Shown: piece by piece, positions 13,480-25,431 of the stretch
Position numbering within the stretch: the stretch's first letter is position 1
How the letters are laid out: each line of letters opens with the position of its first letter
Source: Blasia pusilla
Lineage: Eukaryota > Marchantiophyta > Marchantiopsida > Blasiales
Reading direction: 5' to 3'
NCBI GenBank assembly: GCA_050084515.1
Contig: CM114272.1
Span: forward strand, 11,160,001 to 11,224,000
DNA length: 64,000 nucleotides
Made by a program: the position numbers and the translations under genes
Notes under the pieces: model-generated
Told to the model about the DNA's origin: nothing
The model's database searches: none
The model's input: only the letters and a program-made list of their open reading frames with translations

Positions 13480-14640
13480 TGAAAAAAATTCTATGTCATC
13501 TCATTCCATACATGGATGGCCTAACAAAGATTTGTAATTTTTGGACGAAGTTTTTGGATTCTAATCGTACCTTATTGCAATATCCAAAAAGTTCAAATGG
13601 AATACATTATCAATTCTCATCACACCTATCTTGGTCCCTACTAAGTTTTGGCACTTGTAAACAAAGTTGATGAAGTTTAATGATGCTTCATGACAAAATT
13701 AAAAAATCTTTAAATGAAATGCATTATTGATTGTCTTCATACTCCCCAATTCACATAAATTGTATGAGAATACCTATGTCCACTATATCAAGGAATGAAC
13801 ATGAATATGATAGAATAAATGTTTGCAATCTTCAAGAACAATCCTTGCAAATAGAAAAAAAATATCAATCAAGATTTGGATATTGTATTTTAAATTCAAG
13901 ATTTAAAATCCCATCTCCTTTGAAAAACATTGATATCTTCTCCCCACATCTATCCATGTCCCCACTAAGTTTTAGCATTTTTGGACAAAGTATGTGGATT
14001 TTAATAATACACCATGACAACATTAAAGGACCTAAAATGGAATATTTTATTGATTTTCTTGATATTCCATAATTTTTATATACGCATGTTGGATTGCCTT
14101 GGAATTTTTGACAGAAAGGAATGACCATGAGCTTCATAAAATGAACAATTGTGACCTTCAAGAACCATCATTGGAAAGAAATAAAATATATCCAAGAGGT
14201 TTTATGTTTTATTTTTTATTCTAGATGTGAAGTCTCATTTCCCTTGAGATAGAAAAAAAATTAAGATCTTCTCAACACACCTATGGATCCCCACTAAGTT
14301 TCGAAAATTTTGGACGATTTTTTTGGATTTTAATTCTACACCAATGCAAGATTAGAAAAACTTCAAATGGAATTCACTTCAAATATCTTTCACGGTGACA
14401 AGATTTTCCATCGTTAAATATATTTGAAATAGTGAAAAAAAGTTCAAGTAGGATGACACTTCGTACACCATGATTGCTACATAAGTTATATGATAACGTC
14501 CATCCATCATAAATAAGGAATGAGCATGAACAGAAATGGTTGGGATTTGCAAGAACTAGCCTTGTTCTTACAAATTACATATTGAATAAAATTTCAATAT
14601 GGAAAAATGGGGGGTTTTATGTGTAATTCTTATACGTAAG
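13480..14640 (+). repeat. Degenerate tandem repeat array, unit about 330-400 bp
   Basis: Landmark strings recur in the same order. A 'CCACTAAGTTT...TTGGAC' block starts near 13633, 13963 and 14291. An 'AAGGAATGA[ACG]CATGA' block starts near 13791, 14116 and 14516. 'CAAGAAC' follows each of the latter. Units are strongly diverged, so the array is old. No coding capacity. It could be satellite-like DNA or a nested transposon remnant. Confidence 0.7.
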
Positions 14641-15269
14641 ATTACTTCACTAAGATTTTCCAGTCGTGCATCGAACTCAAAAAGTCCATCAGGATGTAGA
14701 TGGGAGCTTTAACCCAAGCCCAAGTCAACAAGACATGAATAGATATATCTCAATGGCATGATGAGAGTGATGAGGATATGATGTTTGGATGAGATTTATG
14801 TGCCTATTTGAAATTTTAGGCCAAGAAGGGCCATGTCACATATGACATTGACTGAGGCAAAGAGGTCAATGAAGGAGTTCCTAGATCCACAAGGTGGTGA
14901 GGAGGCGATGGGTGCTCGAGATATCCATGAGGATAACGGGACCACCTACACACCACTGGCAACATAAGAGGAACATTGGGTGGGAGAGAGTGGGATGAAA
15001 TTATATAGCGAGCCAAATAATGTTGATGGGAGGAGAAACATGCTATACGTGTTTGGGAGGGTGGTACAGTGTGAGTGGTGCCTCATCCTTCCCAATAACT
15101 AGTAATGTACTCATGTGATGCACGGAAAAAATAGAAGTGTTTGAAGAGCTTTTGTTAGTATATAGCCCGTGAAGGGAAGGGAAGGGATTGATGATGCTGC
15201 AGAAAAAATCAAACTTTTTTCTTGCTGCCCGTAGCATGTGAAACATTTTCTTGCTGCCCAGTTGCCACA
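14641..15269. other. Intergenic, no gene recognised
   Basis: Low-complexity flank of the tandem array passing into a purine-rich stretch around 14820-15070. I see no exon-like signal. Confidence 0.5.
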
Positions 15270-15325
15270 TGTCAAATAGAGAGGTGTTTGCAAATCAAGA
15301 AGGCACTCTCCCATAATAATATAGA
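15270..15325 (-). mobile_element. Helitron-like 5' terminus, copy 1
   Basis: Read on the - strand this begins A|TCTATATTATTATGGGAG and continues with CTTGATTTGCAAACACCTCTC. The same terminal block occurs at 48565 (+) and 60614 (-). A TC start after an A fits Helitron ends, but no 3' CTRR end or Rep/helicase frame is seen. Confidence 0.4.
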
Positions 15326-15351
15326 TTGAAATTGATGTAGCATGCCTAGGA

Positions 15352-15418
15352 GGAGTTGGAAGATTTTATAGTCAAGCGCACATATAACGTGCGCTTGACT
15401 AGAAAATCTCCCAACTCC
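15352..15418. repeat. Inverted repeat, about 31-bp arms
   Basis: GGAGTTGG...TAGTCAAGCGCAC on the left is mirrored by GTGCGCTTGACTA...CCAACTCC on the right, with one or two small mismatches and a 7-8 bp loop. It lies 27 bp from the Helitron-like terminus and may be its subterminal hairpin. Confidence 0.7.
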
Positions 15419-15790
15419 GTGTGTGGAAGTTTAGGCCTTGTATAAGCAAGCATTTCTTGATGACGTTGCGAGATCAACATGAGATGGTTGGTCTCGTTGA
15501 GAGAGTTTTCATGTGTGCATTTTTGTACCATACCACTTCCCAAAAATTCATGGGACACTACACCGCATCTTGGAAGTGGTATTTGCAACCTGCTATCATA
15601 GTTTACGATGGATGTAAGCACCAACTTGGAAGATAATCTGACAACTTTTGGTTTATGATCTTTGTATGTATGGTTTATATTATTAAAAATGAATTCCACA
15701 TTGTTTAGCTTGTTGGATGATGACAAATATTTGTGTTGTATAGAGATGTGTATGCGTGTGATAATTTTGAAGTCATTTAGATAGAAATTG

Positions 15791-16480
15791 TCACATCTTA
15801 GCTAGTCGACAAGTAGAGTTCTACCGTGTCAACGACATAGAGGGTCAACACACTATTTGGGCAAAGTTGCACAGAAACTGACAAGTCCACGGACATGCCC
15901 AACCCGCCCGGCTCTTTTTGGCACCTTGGTGGCTCGCGTTGGCGTGGGATGCGAGAACGCGTGCAGGCAGGGATTGAATGGGTATGCAGGCTATGAGCCC
16001 TTGCCTAGCCCCAACTGGCTCGTGGCAAGGTAGGGTGTGCCCGCATTGGGCAAGGCTCATTGCGAGACATGTGCGGGCCTTGAGCCGGCCCTGTGCCGGC
16101 CACAGAACGGGTGCCAACTGTTGAGCTCATGTTCACATTATGGGCTAGGTGGGCTCGGGTGCGAGCCGCAAGTGTCCAGACCCACACGGGTATGTCCATC
16201 CTAGGGACGAACATAAGTCTGCATAGATGGACTTTGTCCATGTGCAACCTTATATTTGGGTGTAACTTTTTCTTGAGGTGTTGGTTGAGGTTGAAAAAAG
16301 TCCATTACGTCGAGAGTGTTGTTTATGAGAATTTCCCTCTTTTGCTATTTTTGGTCATAGGGTGTGTTGACTGAGTCAAGGGTCAAGGAGTAACATGTGC
16401 ACACATGTTACCTTTTGGGGGTAATTTTTGGGGGAAGAGATGTTCATGCATAAGTTCATTTTTGTATATGTGTGGATCTT
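15791..16480 (+). repeat. LTR-like direct repeat, copy A (interrupted by a MITE)
   Basis: The block TCACATCTTAG...GGTTCTACCGTGT.AACGACATA.AGGGTC and its continuation (TAACTTT..CGTGAGGTGT; TAACATGTGCAC; TTTTTGG.GGAAGAG) recur at 17277-17640 in the same order. Copy A is split by the insertion at 15862-16252. The end coordinate is approximate. It starts TGTCAC, as LTRs often start TG. No internal coding region lies between the copies. Confidence 0.6.
15862..16252 (+). mobile_element. hAT-type MITE, 391 bp, with 8-bp target duplication
   Basis: Left end CAAAGTTGCACAG and right end ATGTGCAACCTTA are inverted repeats of each other. The 8 bp TATTTGGG stands immediately on both sides (15854-15861 and 16253-16260). 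The related copy B (17277-17640) lacks the insert, so the empty site is visible. An 8-bp duplication is typical of hAT elements. The interior is GC-rich, without a credible protein. Related copies lie at 58575-58957 and 61340-62016. Confidence 0.8.
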
Positions 16481-16660
16481 TCCGTGTGCTAGGAAGATGG
16501 GTATTGTGTGTTGTGTAGATCTGACGAGTGATGTGTATCTGCACAAAAAAGTAGAGAGAATATGCTTGATTTTCCCAAAGAGATTTTGTGTTGATATTTT
16601 TTGGGTTGTCATGACATGTTGAGGAGGCGGGAAACCTCATTGTGCAAGTTTGCCCTCAAT

Positions 16661-17270
16661 TTAGGGCCCGTTTGGGGCTATTTCAAAGAAATTACTATTC
16701 CAAAGAAATGAACTATTTTTGGCACACTTAACTTCCCAATATGGAATATGCCTCTTGATCCACTATAGAGGATTGAGGGTTAGAGAAATAATTTGTATGC
16801 AAATATCACTTGGAGGAGGATATACCTCAAAGAGAGAGATTTTGAGAATTCATTCTCTCTTTTTTGAACAACGTTACTTTTCTATGAGGTAGTGGAGCTA
16901 TGGTCTCTCTTTCTTTATGAGTTACGGTTTTAGAGTTTGACCCCTAATTCTCTTAGCTTTGCTCGAACTTAAGCTTTGGAAGTGTAAGATTTAGGTTGAA
17001 TCCACAAGACTCAACTTGTTGCACATTTCGTAGGTAGCCGAGAAACTACCAAACGCTAGTCGGGCCGAGTTTTCCCAAGTGGGTACAGTCTCCTTAGGAA
17101 GCCTCTTCCCCAAGCCTCAACCAATATCCTCAAGTTGCTCGCTTATACCAGAGCACGTCAATTAATTCCTCAAGGAGCGTTGCCTAAGTGAAACCGGAAA
17201 CATGGCCAAACAAGTATCACTGTTAGTTCCCAATTCAAGGACTTGAGCGTGTACACGTGTTTATGCACGA
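16661..17270 (+). repeat. Dispersed repeat family R1, copy 1
   Basis: Shares ordered blocks with 22030-22470 (+) and 46720-47640 (-): 'GGTATACCT...AAAGAGAGAGATTTTGAGA', 'TATGAGGTAGTGGAGCTATGGTCTC', and 'CTTAGGAAGCCTCTTCCCCAAGC' (the last in the 47.4-kb copy). It sits between the two LTR-like direct repeats and may be the internal part of a non-coding LTR element. Confidence 0.6.
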
Positions 17271-17276
17271 TAATTT

Positions 17277-17640
17277 TCACATCTTAGTTAATTGACATAT
17301 AGGGTTCTACCGTGTTAACGACATAAAGGGTCGGTAGAGTGTTTGGTCATAACTTTGTCGTGAGGTGTCAGATGAAGTTAGTGACAAGTCTGCTGGGTTG
17401 AGATATTCATCTCTAAAACTACTCTCTTCTGCTACATTTGGTCAGAACATTCATTTGGTAACATGTGCACGCACATTACCGTTTGGAGGGTTATTTTGGA
17501 GGAAGAGCTTTTTCCTCTTCCCAAGAATATAGGTCAATATGTCAATGTAGATTCAAGAGTGGAAGTGGCCGTGTGAACTTTTTTACTTTGATATATTTTT
17601 CAGTGTGGTCTTAATGTACATGCGTGAGTGTATTTTTGTG
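17277..17640 (+). repeat. LTR-like direct repeat, copy B (uninterrupted)
   Basis: Counterpart of 15791-16480. At the position matching the MITE insertion it reads GTGTTTGGTCATAACTTTG without insert, so it serves as the empty-site reference. It is clearly diverged from copy A, so the pair is old. Confidence 0.6.
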
Positions 17641-19582
17641 TGCTTGCTTGCACTTCGCTCATTCCATATGGATTGATTTGCCACCAACCGCTATTGCATG
17701 CTTCACTCTCACTAGTTTGCCATCAACAACGTAAACTATTGCACCAAGGATTCCTTCTCTTAATAAAACTAATTACTTTGACACTCTTGTACCAAGGATT
17801 CTCCTTCTTAATAAAACTAATCGCTTTGACTCTCCGTTTAAAGTAGGATTCGAGAGCACAACACATAATCTTAGCACCACGGATGCTCGTCCCGTTGGTA
17901 CCCCGCATTTGGTTGGATGTACTTCCCCTGAACACTTTTCTTCAAAGAATCGAGGCATGACAAACTTGCATTCACACCTTTTCTTCAGCGGAATGCGATT
18001 GTGCTCTTTGCCCTTCCTTTGTTCTCAACTCCAACGAAAAACATATTCCGACTTGGGACGTCCTCCCACTCCTTTTTGCGCCTCCATAGTCCTTGTCCCT
18101 GTTATGCGCAAAAGTCGACAGCAGAGCGCATACGCAGAGGAAAGAAGCCCCCCCTTTCCGATTCGCACACTTTCATGAGATCCCTCAAGTTCGCCCAAGT
18201 TCCCAGTCCGCGCGAAGACAGCGCAGTTTCTGCGCTTTTGGAGTCTGGACTTGCACTGAGAGGATGTTTACAATTTGGGAGTTGCCGGTGGTGTGAGACG
18301 ATCTCGGTCGAACCACATCGCGTCGTCCCTGGATAGAAAAAAAAACCATCCCAACATCACCCACGACGCACGTGTCGTTCTACGGGTGACGCAGGCCGTT
18401 GGAGCCACCTACTATTGTTCTTCCCTCTGGAACGTTTCCCTCCGCTCCGCCACCCACACCTCAGAAAGAGCACAAGTATCGCTCCTTTTCAAAAGTAGAC
18501 CCTAAACGGCCCCCACAACATGAAAGTGTGTTGACCACCTCTCTATTTTTGGCAAACATCCCATCCCCCCGACCAGAGAATGGAGGCGGTTGCGTATTTT
18601 CTTTCTCTCAAAGGGTGGGTACAAAGGATCACATGACTCCACCCCAATAAAAAAATAAAATGAACCTCAATATATGCATGATGGAAAACCATCCTAAAAA
18701 ACAAAAGATGGGGACTTAAAGAGTACCCAAATGCCACAATCGGTGAACCTCACTAAACACAACCTCGGGAGAGTTGAGTTGATAGGCATTTAAAATTAAG
18801 TGACGTGAATATTTATATTGGACACATGCCGGAATGGGAGGGCATGTTTGACACCACATTTCAACTATAGCGGCGTTGTCACGGGGATTTAATCGTCCCT
18901 TACTGCAATGATCAAAATGGGTTTCCGTTATGAGATTTCTTCGATTTTTAGTTTGAGGTAGTTTCCTCTTCATAACCTAGTTCCACCAGCAATTGGAAGT
19001 GTTTGTAAATTTCGCTTTGAGGGTAAGTAGAATGAGTGATAGTTTTATTGGATCACCAATAATGAACTCCGGTAAGAGCATTTCCTCCGCAGGTTGCATA
19101 GATTTTCCGAGCCCGTCAGTTTTTTTTTACACTCAATGGGGTGTGATAAGGAATTCCAAAATATTTGCCGATGTCTTTCATTTTTTACAAAGAAACTGCA
19201 TTTTTCCGGGCCAGGTTTTTTCAAAACCTTTGCTTTGAAACATTTGTCCGATCGGAAATTCCTAAATTCTACCGGTTGGCGTTACAAAGAATGCCGGTTC
19301 TAGACGCTCGTAGATTTCCTCTCATGGTGCAGCTCGGAGATCTGCCTTCTCAAACCTTTCTGCATGGTGAATAAGGGAGATCTTAAATGGAGGGAGTTAG
19401 ATTAAATTTGGAGATAAAAGTAGATGGGATCCCGTCAAAGATACAAATAAGATAACTCAAAGAGTCCATACCACCATGGCCACATCTTTTGGGGGGTTTT
19501 ATTAAGCCAAAAGTTCTCGTACGGTCCAACTTTTAACTCAATGGCTTCCTTGAAAAGTTGGTTCTAGACCCCCCCTTCTTTA

Positions 19583-19624
19583 AATATGAAAGTCATCTTG
19601 AAGTTGAGATGACTTTCATATTTC
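19583..19624. repeat. Perfect 17-bp hairpin
   Basis: Arms 19583-19599 and 19608-19624 are exact reverse complements around an 8-nt loop (TGAAGTTG). No gene adjoins it. Confidence 0.85.
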
Positions 19625-19689
19625 ATCAGCCGATACCTGGAATTGGAGTCCGAATATTCATGTCTGCCTTGGCTCACAACTCGAGTCCC

Positions 19690-19717
19690 AGAACTTCTGT
19701 CCGACGACAGAAGTTCT
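19690..19717. repeat. Perfect 12-bp hairpin
   Basis: AGAACTTCTGTC, loop CGAC, then the exact reverse complement. It lies 65 bp from the hairpin at 19583-19624. Confidence 0.85.
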
Positions 19718-22029
19718 GTCTACTTGCGACGTGCTGAAAAGTAAATGAATGACGGACGGAGGGCTGAACATTGGGAGGATGAGGGGCCATCGGGTCCTCC
19801 TCATCCATTGGACTCCGCCGTCTCACCCAACCGGTAGGCTACTAAGGACCGGTAGACCACTGAGGATACGGAGAGCACCGCACAAGAAGCGGCAGTTATT
19901 ACGTACGCGCCACAGTGGCACAGAGTCACAGGCAGGCGTGGATAAAGACGATGGAGGCCCCACCTTCGGGAGACGCTCGGACAAGTAGGGGCACAACACT
20001 TGTACCATACTACCATGTAGTGCACAAGTATGGGCAGAACGAAAGACAGTCGCGGATGACGTGCCATGTTGTGCGTTGGGAGGACAGGATAGGATTAGGG
20101 TCCGCCTTAAGTTCTCGTCCTCTGGAGACCGTTTCCCGTTTCCGGCCGCACTTCTTTCAGCTCCGGTAGCTCTGCATCAAACCCCGTTCCGATTCGGTGG
20201 GGCTCGCTCCAACGACCCTAAACTCCCAACTGCCTCAGGCGTTCCGCTTACACGGATGACGTTCGTTTATTTAGGATCGGTAGAGGGTATAGAAAACCGA
20301 GGAGAATTATATCGTCAATTTTTATTTTAATTTATTAGTGAGGACCCGTGGGGATAAGGTCCATTCAATGGTCCCCTTATTTGAATCCTCCCCATATCTT
20401 GCCCGTGTCATCATGTCTGAAAACCGCTCTTATGTCAAGAGTATAGATATTATATTTTATATAATATAGTGAAATAATAATAAGTCGGTAAAAAAATTCA
20501 AAATTGATATTTTTGGAATGAAAAATGAGTCTGAATGGAAGATATAAATGATTTTTTTATTTAAGATTAATAAATACTAATTTAATTGGTGGATGTGATT
20601 TTGGTGGGAGGAATAGGTTTGGTTAAACTTTCATGGAAAGGTGGAATAATTTAGGGGAGTGGGGTATTAATTTAAACTTAATTGAGAACGGAGTTATTTA
20701 TTTAGAAGAGTGGTATGTTACTATTACTTTAAGATTTAAGAAAGTGGAAATCATATTTAAATATTGAAATGAAAAATAGGATTAATTTTGTGCAAGCATA
20801 GGCATGCGAACTGGTAGGAGAGTGTGGAAAAGCAAGGTTTTGAGAATTTATGAAAACAAACAACTAAAGTGAACTCCATAGCTTCGTTTTGTTGATGAGG
20901 TGATCATTTTTTTTGCCATATGCTGACATAAAAGAAAAACAAGGGGAAAAAAGAAAAAGGAAGGAAAAAAGCACGGAATTCCAAATGAAGGAAGATCAAG
21001 GCATGGAAAGAATGCTTATAGTAGTATGAATGTAACGCTCTTTCTTTGAATGGAGGTTCATACTTACTAACAAAAGTTAAGTCTTCTAAAATAAGAAAAT
21101 GCTACGTAATGGTGTTTTATGCAAATCCATTCGAGTGCCTCTCATGGCCGGGAAATGTAGTACTAGTTATGGTAGATCGAATGCCAAAACAAATGTGTGA
21201 CTTTTCGTGGAGTGAAAACTGGAGGATTTTTTGAGCTTCTATTTGGGATCAAATAAGAATATCGACAACTCGTTGCATAGAATACTCAAACTTGGATATA
21301 AGAGGAGTGTGGTCCATATCTTTGTTGCAATGGAAGAAGTTGTGTTGTGTGTGCTCCCACTACTATTTGTGATTGAGAGTACGGGGTGATAGCCAAGATT
21401 AAATGAAAGAACCTTGACATGATGATCTAATAGTTTTTTTATTTTCAAAAGGATCTAATTTGTTTTGAATGAATCTTCTTGAAATTAATTATGATCCTTG
21501 GGCATTTATTTCCTCCTTTCTTCATGTTTATTTCAAACTTATCTTTATGTTTAGTTATAATCTATGATAGAGGCTATTGTCTCTTCTTCATGATAGATCT
21601 ATAATGGAGGTTATTAGTGATGTAGTTTGCATTCTAAAGAAAAAGGTGAATTGTCTTCTTGAATGTAATGGGTATGATATACATACATAATTTTTTTCCT
21701 CATATGGGGGGGATGATTTCATACTTTAGGATAGAGTGGATCAAGTTACAAATAGTTTGTTATTGACATATATGTCACGTCTTTTAGGATAGATGAGTGA
21801 GATATAGTAGGGCGCCTTCGTGAGTACAAAACGTTGAATTCCACGGCCAAATAAAAATTGCGTTGGGAATTTTGTTATTAAACTCTCCAACTGTGATAGA
21901 CGAGATATTACCTCACTATTATCCCGAGCACTCTCCCCACGAAAGGTTTGGGGAGGAGCACTCCTATGTAGTGGAGGACAGGCTCACTAGGTCGAGGATG
22001 ACCTGCTGAGGCTCCCAAAAACGTGAGAG

Positions 22030-22470
22030 AGCAGGTTTCCCCTTCGTTTCGGCTCATTTGGAGCCATGTTGAGGAACTTACTATTTTAGGTAAGTACCAT
22101 TTTGAGTATATGATCAACTTTATATTTTTGGCAAGTGTCCCTTGACCTCCTACATTATGTCAAGAACCAAGGAGGTGACTTGAGAGAATAGGTTACCATG
22201 GAGAGAGCTTAGGAGAGGGGAGGGGTATACCTGAAGGAGAGAGAGCTTGAGAGCTCAATCTCGCTTTGTTGAACCTCTTGGCATGAGGCGGCAGAGCTAT
22301 GGTCCCTTGCCTTGTGAGTGTAACCCAAGCCTTTCATTAGGAGAGTGGGTTTGGTTTGACATGAGAGAGAGAGTGCACACCTTTGAGAGCTATGGTGTGA
22401 GATGGTGTAGAGAGAGATTGGATCTTACTTTACAAAGAGAGAATGAGAGACTGAGAGAGCTTCATGGGGG
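22030..22470 (+). repeat. Dispersed repeat family R1, copy 2
   Basis: Best conserved block is GAGCTATGGTCCCTTGCCTTGTGAGTGTAACCCAAGCCT (22289-22335 region) with a following AGAGTGGGTTTG. This is found nearly unchanged in reverse at about 46785-46925. The upstream part resembles 16661-16900. Confidence 0.65.
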
Positions 22471-24039
22471 AGCTTGCTTGTCACTCTTTGTTTTTGCAAG
22501 TTGGGGACTGTGTTCCGTGTTCACCGGCTCATGGGAGTGCTCATCCGAGCAAGGGCTGCTTTGATTGTTCTTTGCATTTGCCGATTTTTCGTGTGGAAGA
22601 GTGGCGCGCGGAAGCACAACCCAATTTCTGATAGGGATTGATTATGCGGGCGGATTGCCCCATGCAGCTTGATGATTGGTATTTTTACAGGTTTTATATT
22701 TTCGTTGGCAGAAATCAGTACGGAAGTGCTGTCGAATTTTGTGTAGGAGAAAGAGACATTGGGCTTTGCGACAGTCCCCGTTTGTTTTTACTGGAATGTC
22801 CGATTCTAAATATTTTTTGACGCTATCGTAGATCCTGAAGTTGTGCACGTTGTGCAACAAAAAATGCGCAATTTGGAGTTGCGAACAAAAAGTTATGGTC
22901 AATCTTGCAAAACTTCCATTGCTAGGCAATCTTTAGGGTTAAATTGTTCGAACCCTGAACCAGCCGCCACGCCGTCGTCATCCATCTCCGTCATAGTCAC
23001 CTTCAACAGTCCTCTGTCAATGGTCAACCGTCACCGTCGATGGTTAATTGTCACTATCAACGATCAATTGTCACCGTCAACGGTCCACGGTCCGTTGTCC
23101 ATCCTTTGGTTGCCATTGCCGCCGTTACGGAGTGGAGGGTATTCCACGATGTTCGTTGATTCTCTGACTTACGTCGCCACCACGTACTTTGTTTTGGCCG
23201 CCATCGTAATTGTAGTTTCATCATCAACGAGTGATGGCAGATGACCTCCGGTTATGGTGTTTGAGTTGTGATTTCATGCTGCTATGTTGTGATTGGTAGC
23301 CGCTCGACGACGATCGAGTACCATGCCGTGACGCAGTAGCCGCAACGCGCCGCCGATTTCCGCGCCGTGCCGCTTGTGGCCGTACTGCACCGTCTTGATC
23401 ATAGAGGCGCACCTTGTGGAGCAGATTGTGGAGCAGATTGTGGGTTTATTGTTGATTGAGGAGGGTATGCCTCCGAGTGATGCATCCCACCATCGAGGGC
23501 CCTGCCGTTCGTAGCCGTTCCGTGCCGCCTGCAACGCCGCACTGTTCCACTGGAACCGCACTGTCTATCGAGGGGTTTTGAGCAGCGTTAGTACGGGAGG
23601 AGTATGACTTGTAATTGGAGGAGTTGTCTCCACGACCAAGTTGGGGTCGAGATTTGTAGTTGCTGAGGAGCGACATCGACATATGTTCAGGTTACCCATT
23701 CTGGTCGTTTACCCTGCATGTGTGAGGGATTCTGGAATTTGGATAGTTTATTTGGGGATATTAGGTGTGTGGATGCTGAAAGCATCATTTATGTATGTGG
23801 TTTAGGGGACATAGACCTATGTGGGATGTCCGGAGTTGAGGTTAGGTTGTCGATGAGATGATAGCCTGGTCGATTTTCCGCACGTTACATGTCTCAGATG
23901 AGTGATTGAGGGATTACTTGCAAGGCAAGAGTGATCGGGTGAGTGGGGCACGAGGGTCATCACGACGTCCATTCGGGACTTTGAGAGGCAAGGTGGTGAA
24001 CCCGAGAGTAGCTCTAGAGGTTTTACGCGGAGTGGCGCG
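22471..24039 (+). other. Leader region upstream of the gypsy gag frame
   Basis: No gene is recognised. 22970-23110 holds an imperfect GTCAACGGTCA-type repeat. 23412-23440 has TGTGGAGCAGAT twice in tandem. The 5' LTR and primer-binding site of the gypsy element should lie here, but I could not find a copy of the 3' LTR-like sequence (31420 onward) or a clear tRNA-complementary site. Confidence 0.45.
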
Positions 24040-25431
24040 ATGTTCCGAGGGTCTCCACGTGAGGGACCATCTCGACCTCCTTCTATGTCATTGTCAAATG
24101 AGGGGGAGGGTGTAGAGGAGTTTTTGAGCACATTGCTACACATTGTGAGTGGTCCTACCAGTTGGGCGTATGAGATGGACAACCGGGGTAGAGGACTGCA
24201 TAGATTTTCAAGTGTAGTAGGTACGATTGAGTTGCACGATTGAATAGCAGAGTTTAGGAGTTGGTGCGACTCCCAACGGGCCAGGAACTCTAGAGAGTTC
24301 AACCCGTTTACAATATGGAACGGTATGTTCGAGCATTTAGAGGGGGCGCACATGGACAATTACCATGAGTTCTCTCAGAGATATGCACGTGAGATCGAGG
24401 CGTGGAAGCTCTACTATGACCCACATTATGTGTCATGGACGGAGCCGTTCACATATGAGGAGGAGGAGTAAGGATACACTACTTCCTCTTCCACTAGTGA
24501 CATTTTAGGAGGGATCACTCGCACGGGAGCAGTTGCACCGTGTAGTTGGGTTCGTCCCAGGTTCAACCCTGTGGTTGAGTTCTATGCTGAGTTGAGGGCG
24601 AATTATCAGGGGGTACGGAAGGAGAAGTTGCGGAGCATCCACGCCTTCCAGAGGTGCCCCGGCGAGAGTTTGCATGAGGCTTACACTCGCTTGCGCCGGT
24701 TGATCAACGTCACTCAGGGGGTGATAGAGGCTCAGGCTATCCAATTATGGTACGTAATGCTGGACCAGACCCTGCGCACACGGGTGCGGGAGGGGGTGCT
24801 TCTTATGAACACCTCCCCTACATTGAGAGATGTTTTTAGGACCGCCGAGAACATTGAGCGCAACATGGCAGAGGAGAGCGTAGCCACCATGGGTTCTGGG
24901 CAAGAGCATTCACGATTGTCTGCACCACGTGTGCAGCAACGTGGACTCCGAGATAGGTCGATTGTGGTACCACGAGCTCAAGGAGGATACCGGGAGGCCG
25001 TGCCACAGAGACCTGCGCCTTCATATGTGGCTCAGCAACAACCGCCTACTATTACTTGTTGGTCATGTGGTGGAGCCCATCATCAGCGCGATTGCACTAG
25101 TCAGGGTCATGGACGTGTGCCTCAACATGGAGGAGGAGATGGTGCTACACCAAGAGGTTATCAATGTGACTATTGTCAGAGGTATGGTCATACGCGCGCC
25201 ATGTGTTTCAGTTTACATCGAGAGTTACGTCCGAATCGAGGGCAAGAGAGGGTACCAAAGCGAGTAGCCGGTCGAGATGGGCCTAGAGATCGTGAACCAG
25301 GTGGTCCCATTGGGGGACGAGAAGTTGGAGTTGCCCGACATGGTGATGGAGCTGCCCGTGGAGGAGGTAGAGTCCTACCACCTAGACGCATCGAGGGAGA
25401 TGTCAGGCGTGAGGCTAGGATGGCTGCTTAG
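24040..25431 (+). pseudogene. gag: Gypsy gag (capsid, two CCHC knuckles), broken
   Basis: Gag packages element RNA. One frame runs through, with in-frame stops at 24241 and 24469. The capsid-like part (FNPFTIWNGMFEHLEG; EFYAELRANYQGVRKEK; FQRCPGESLHEAYTRLRRLI) resembles Retrotrans_gag. Near 25060-25100 CWSCGGAHHQRDC is a knuckle one residue short of the CX2CX4HX4C spacing. Near 25165-25205 CDYCQRYGHTRAMC fits it exactly. An Arg/Gly-rich tail follows. The same frame continues past a stop at 25429 to the protease through a poorly conserved linker (25462-26136) with further stops at 25735, 26029 and 26134. Confidence 0.85.

Larger units (their letters stand above)
17641..22029. other. Gene-free 4.4-kb stretch with hairpins and diverged repeats
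   Basis: GC content rises around 18.0-18.5 and 19.7-20.3 kb, where open frames exist on both strands, but none resembles a known family or has a consistent exon. A 54-bp block at 19247-19300 is similar to 41807-41860 (CGG.AA.T...AAATT.TACCGG..GGC.TTACAAAG.ATG). 20.4-21.9 kb is AT-rich and empty. Confidence 0.5.
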
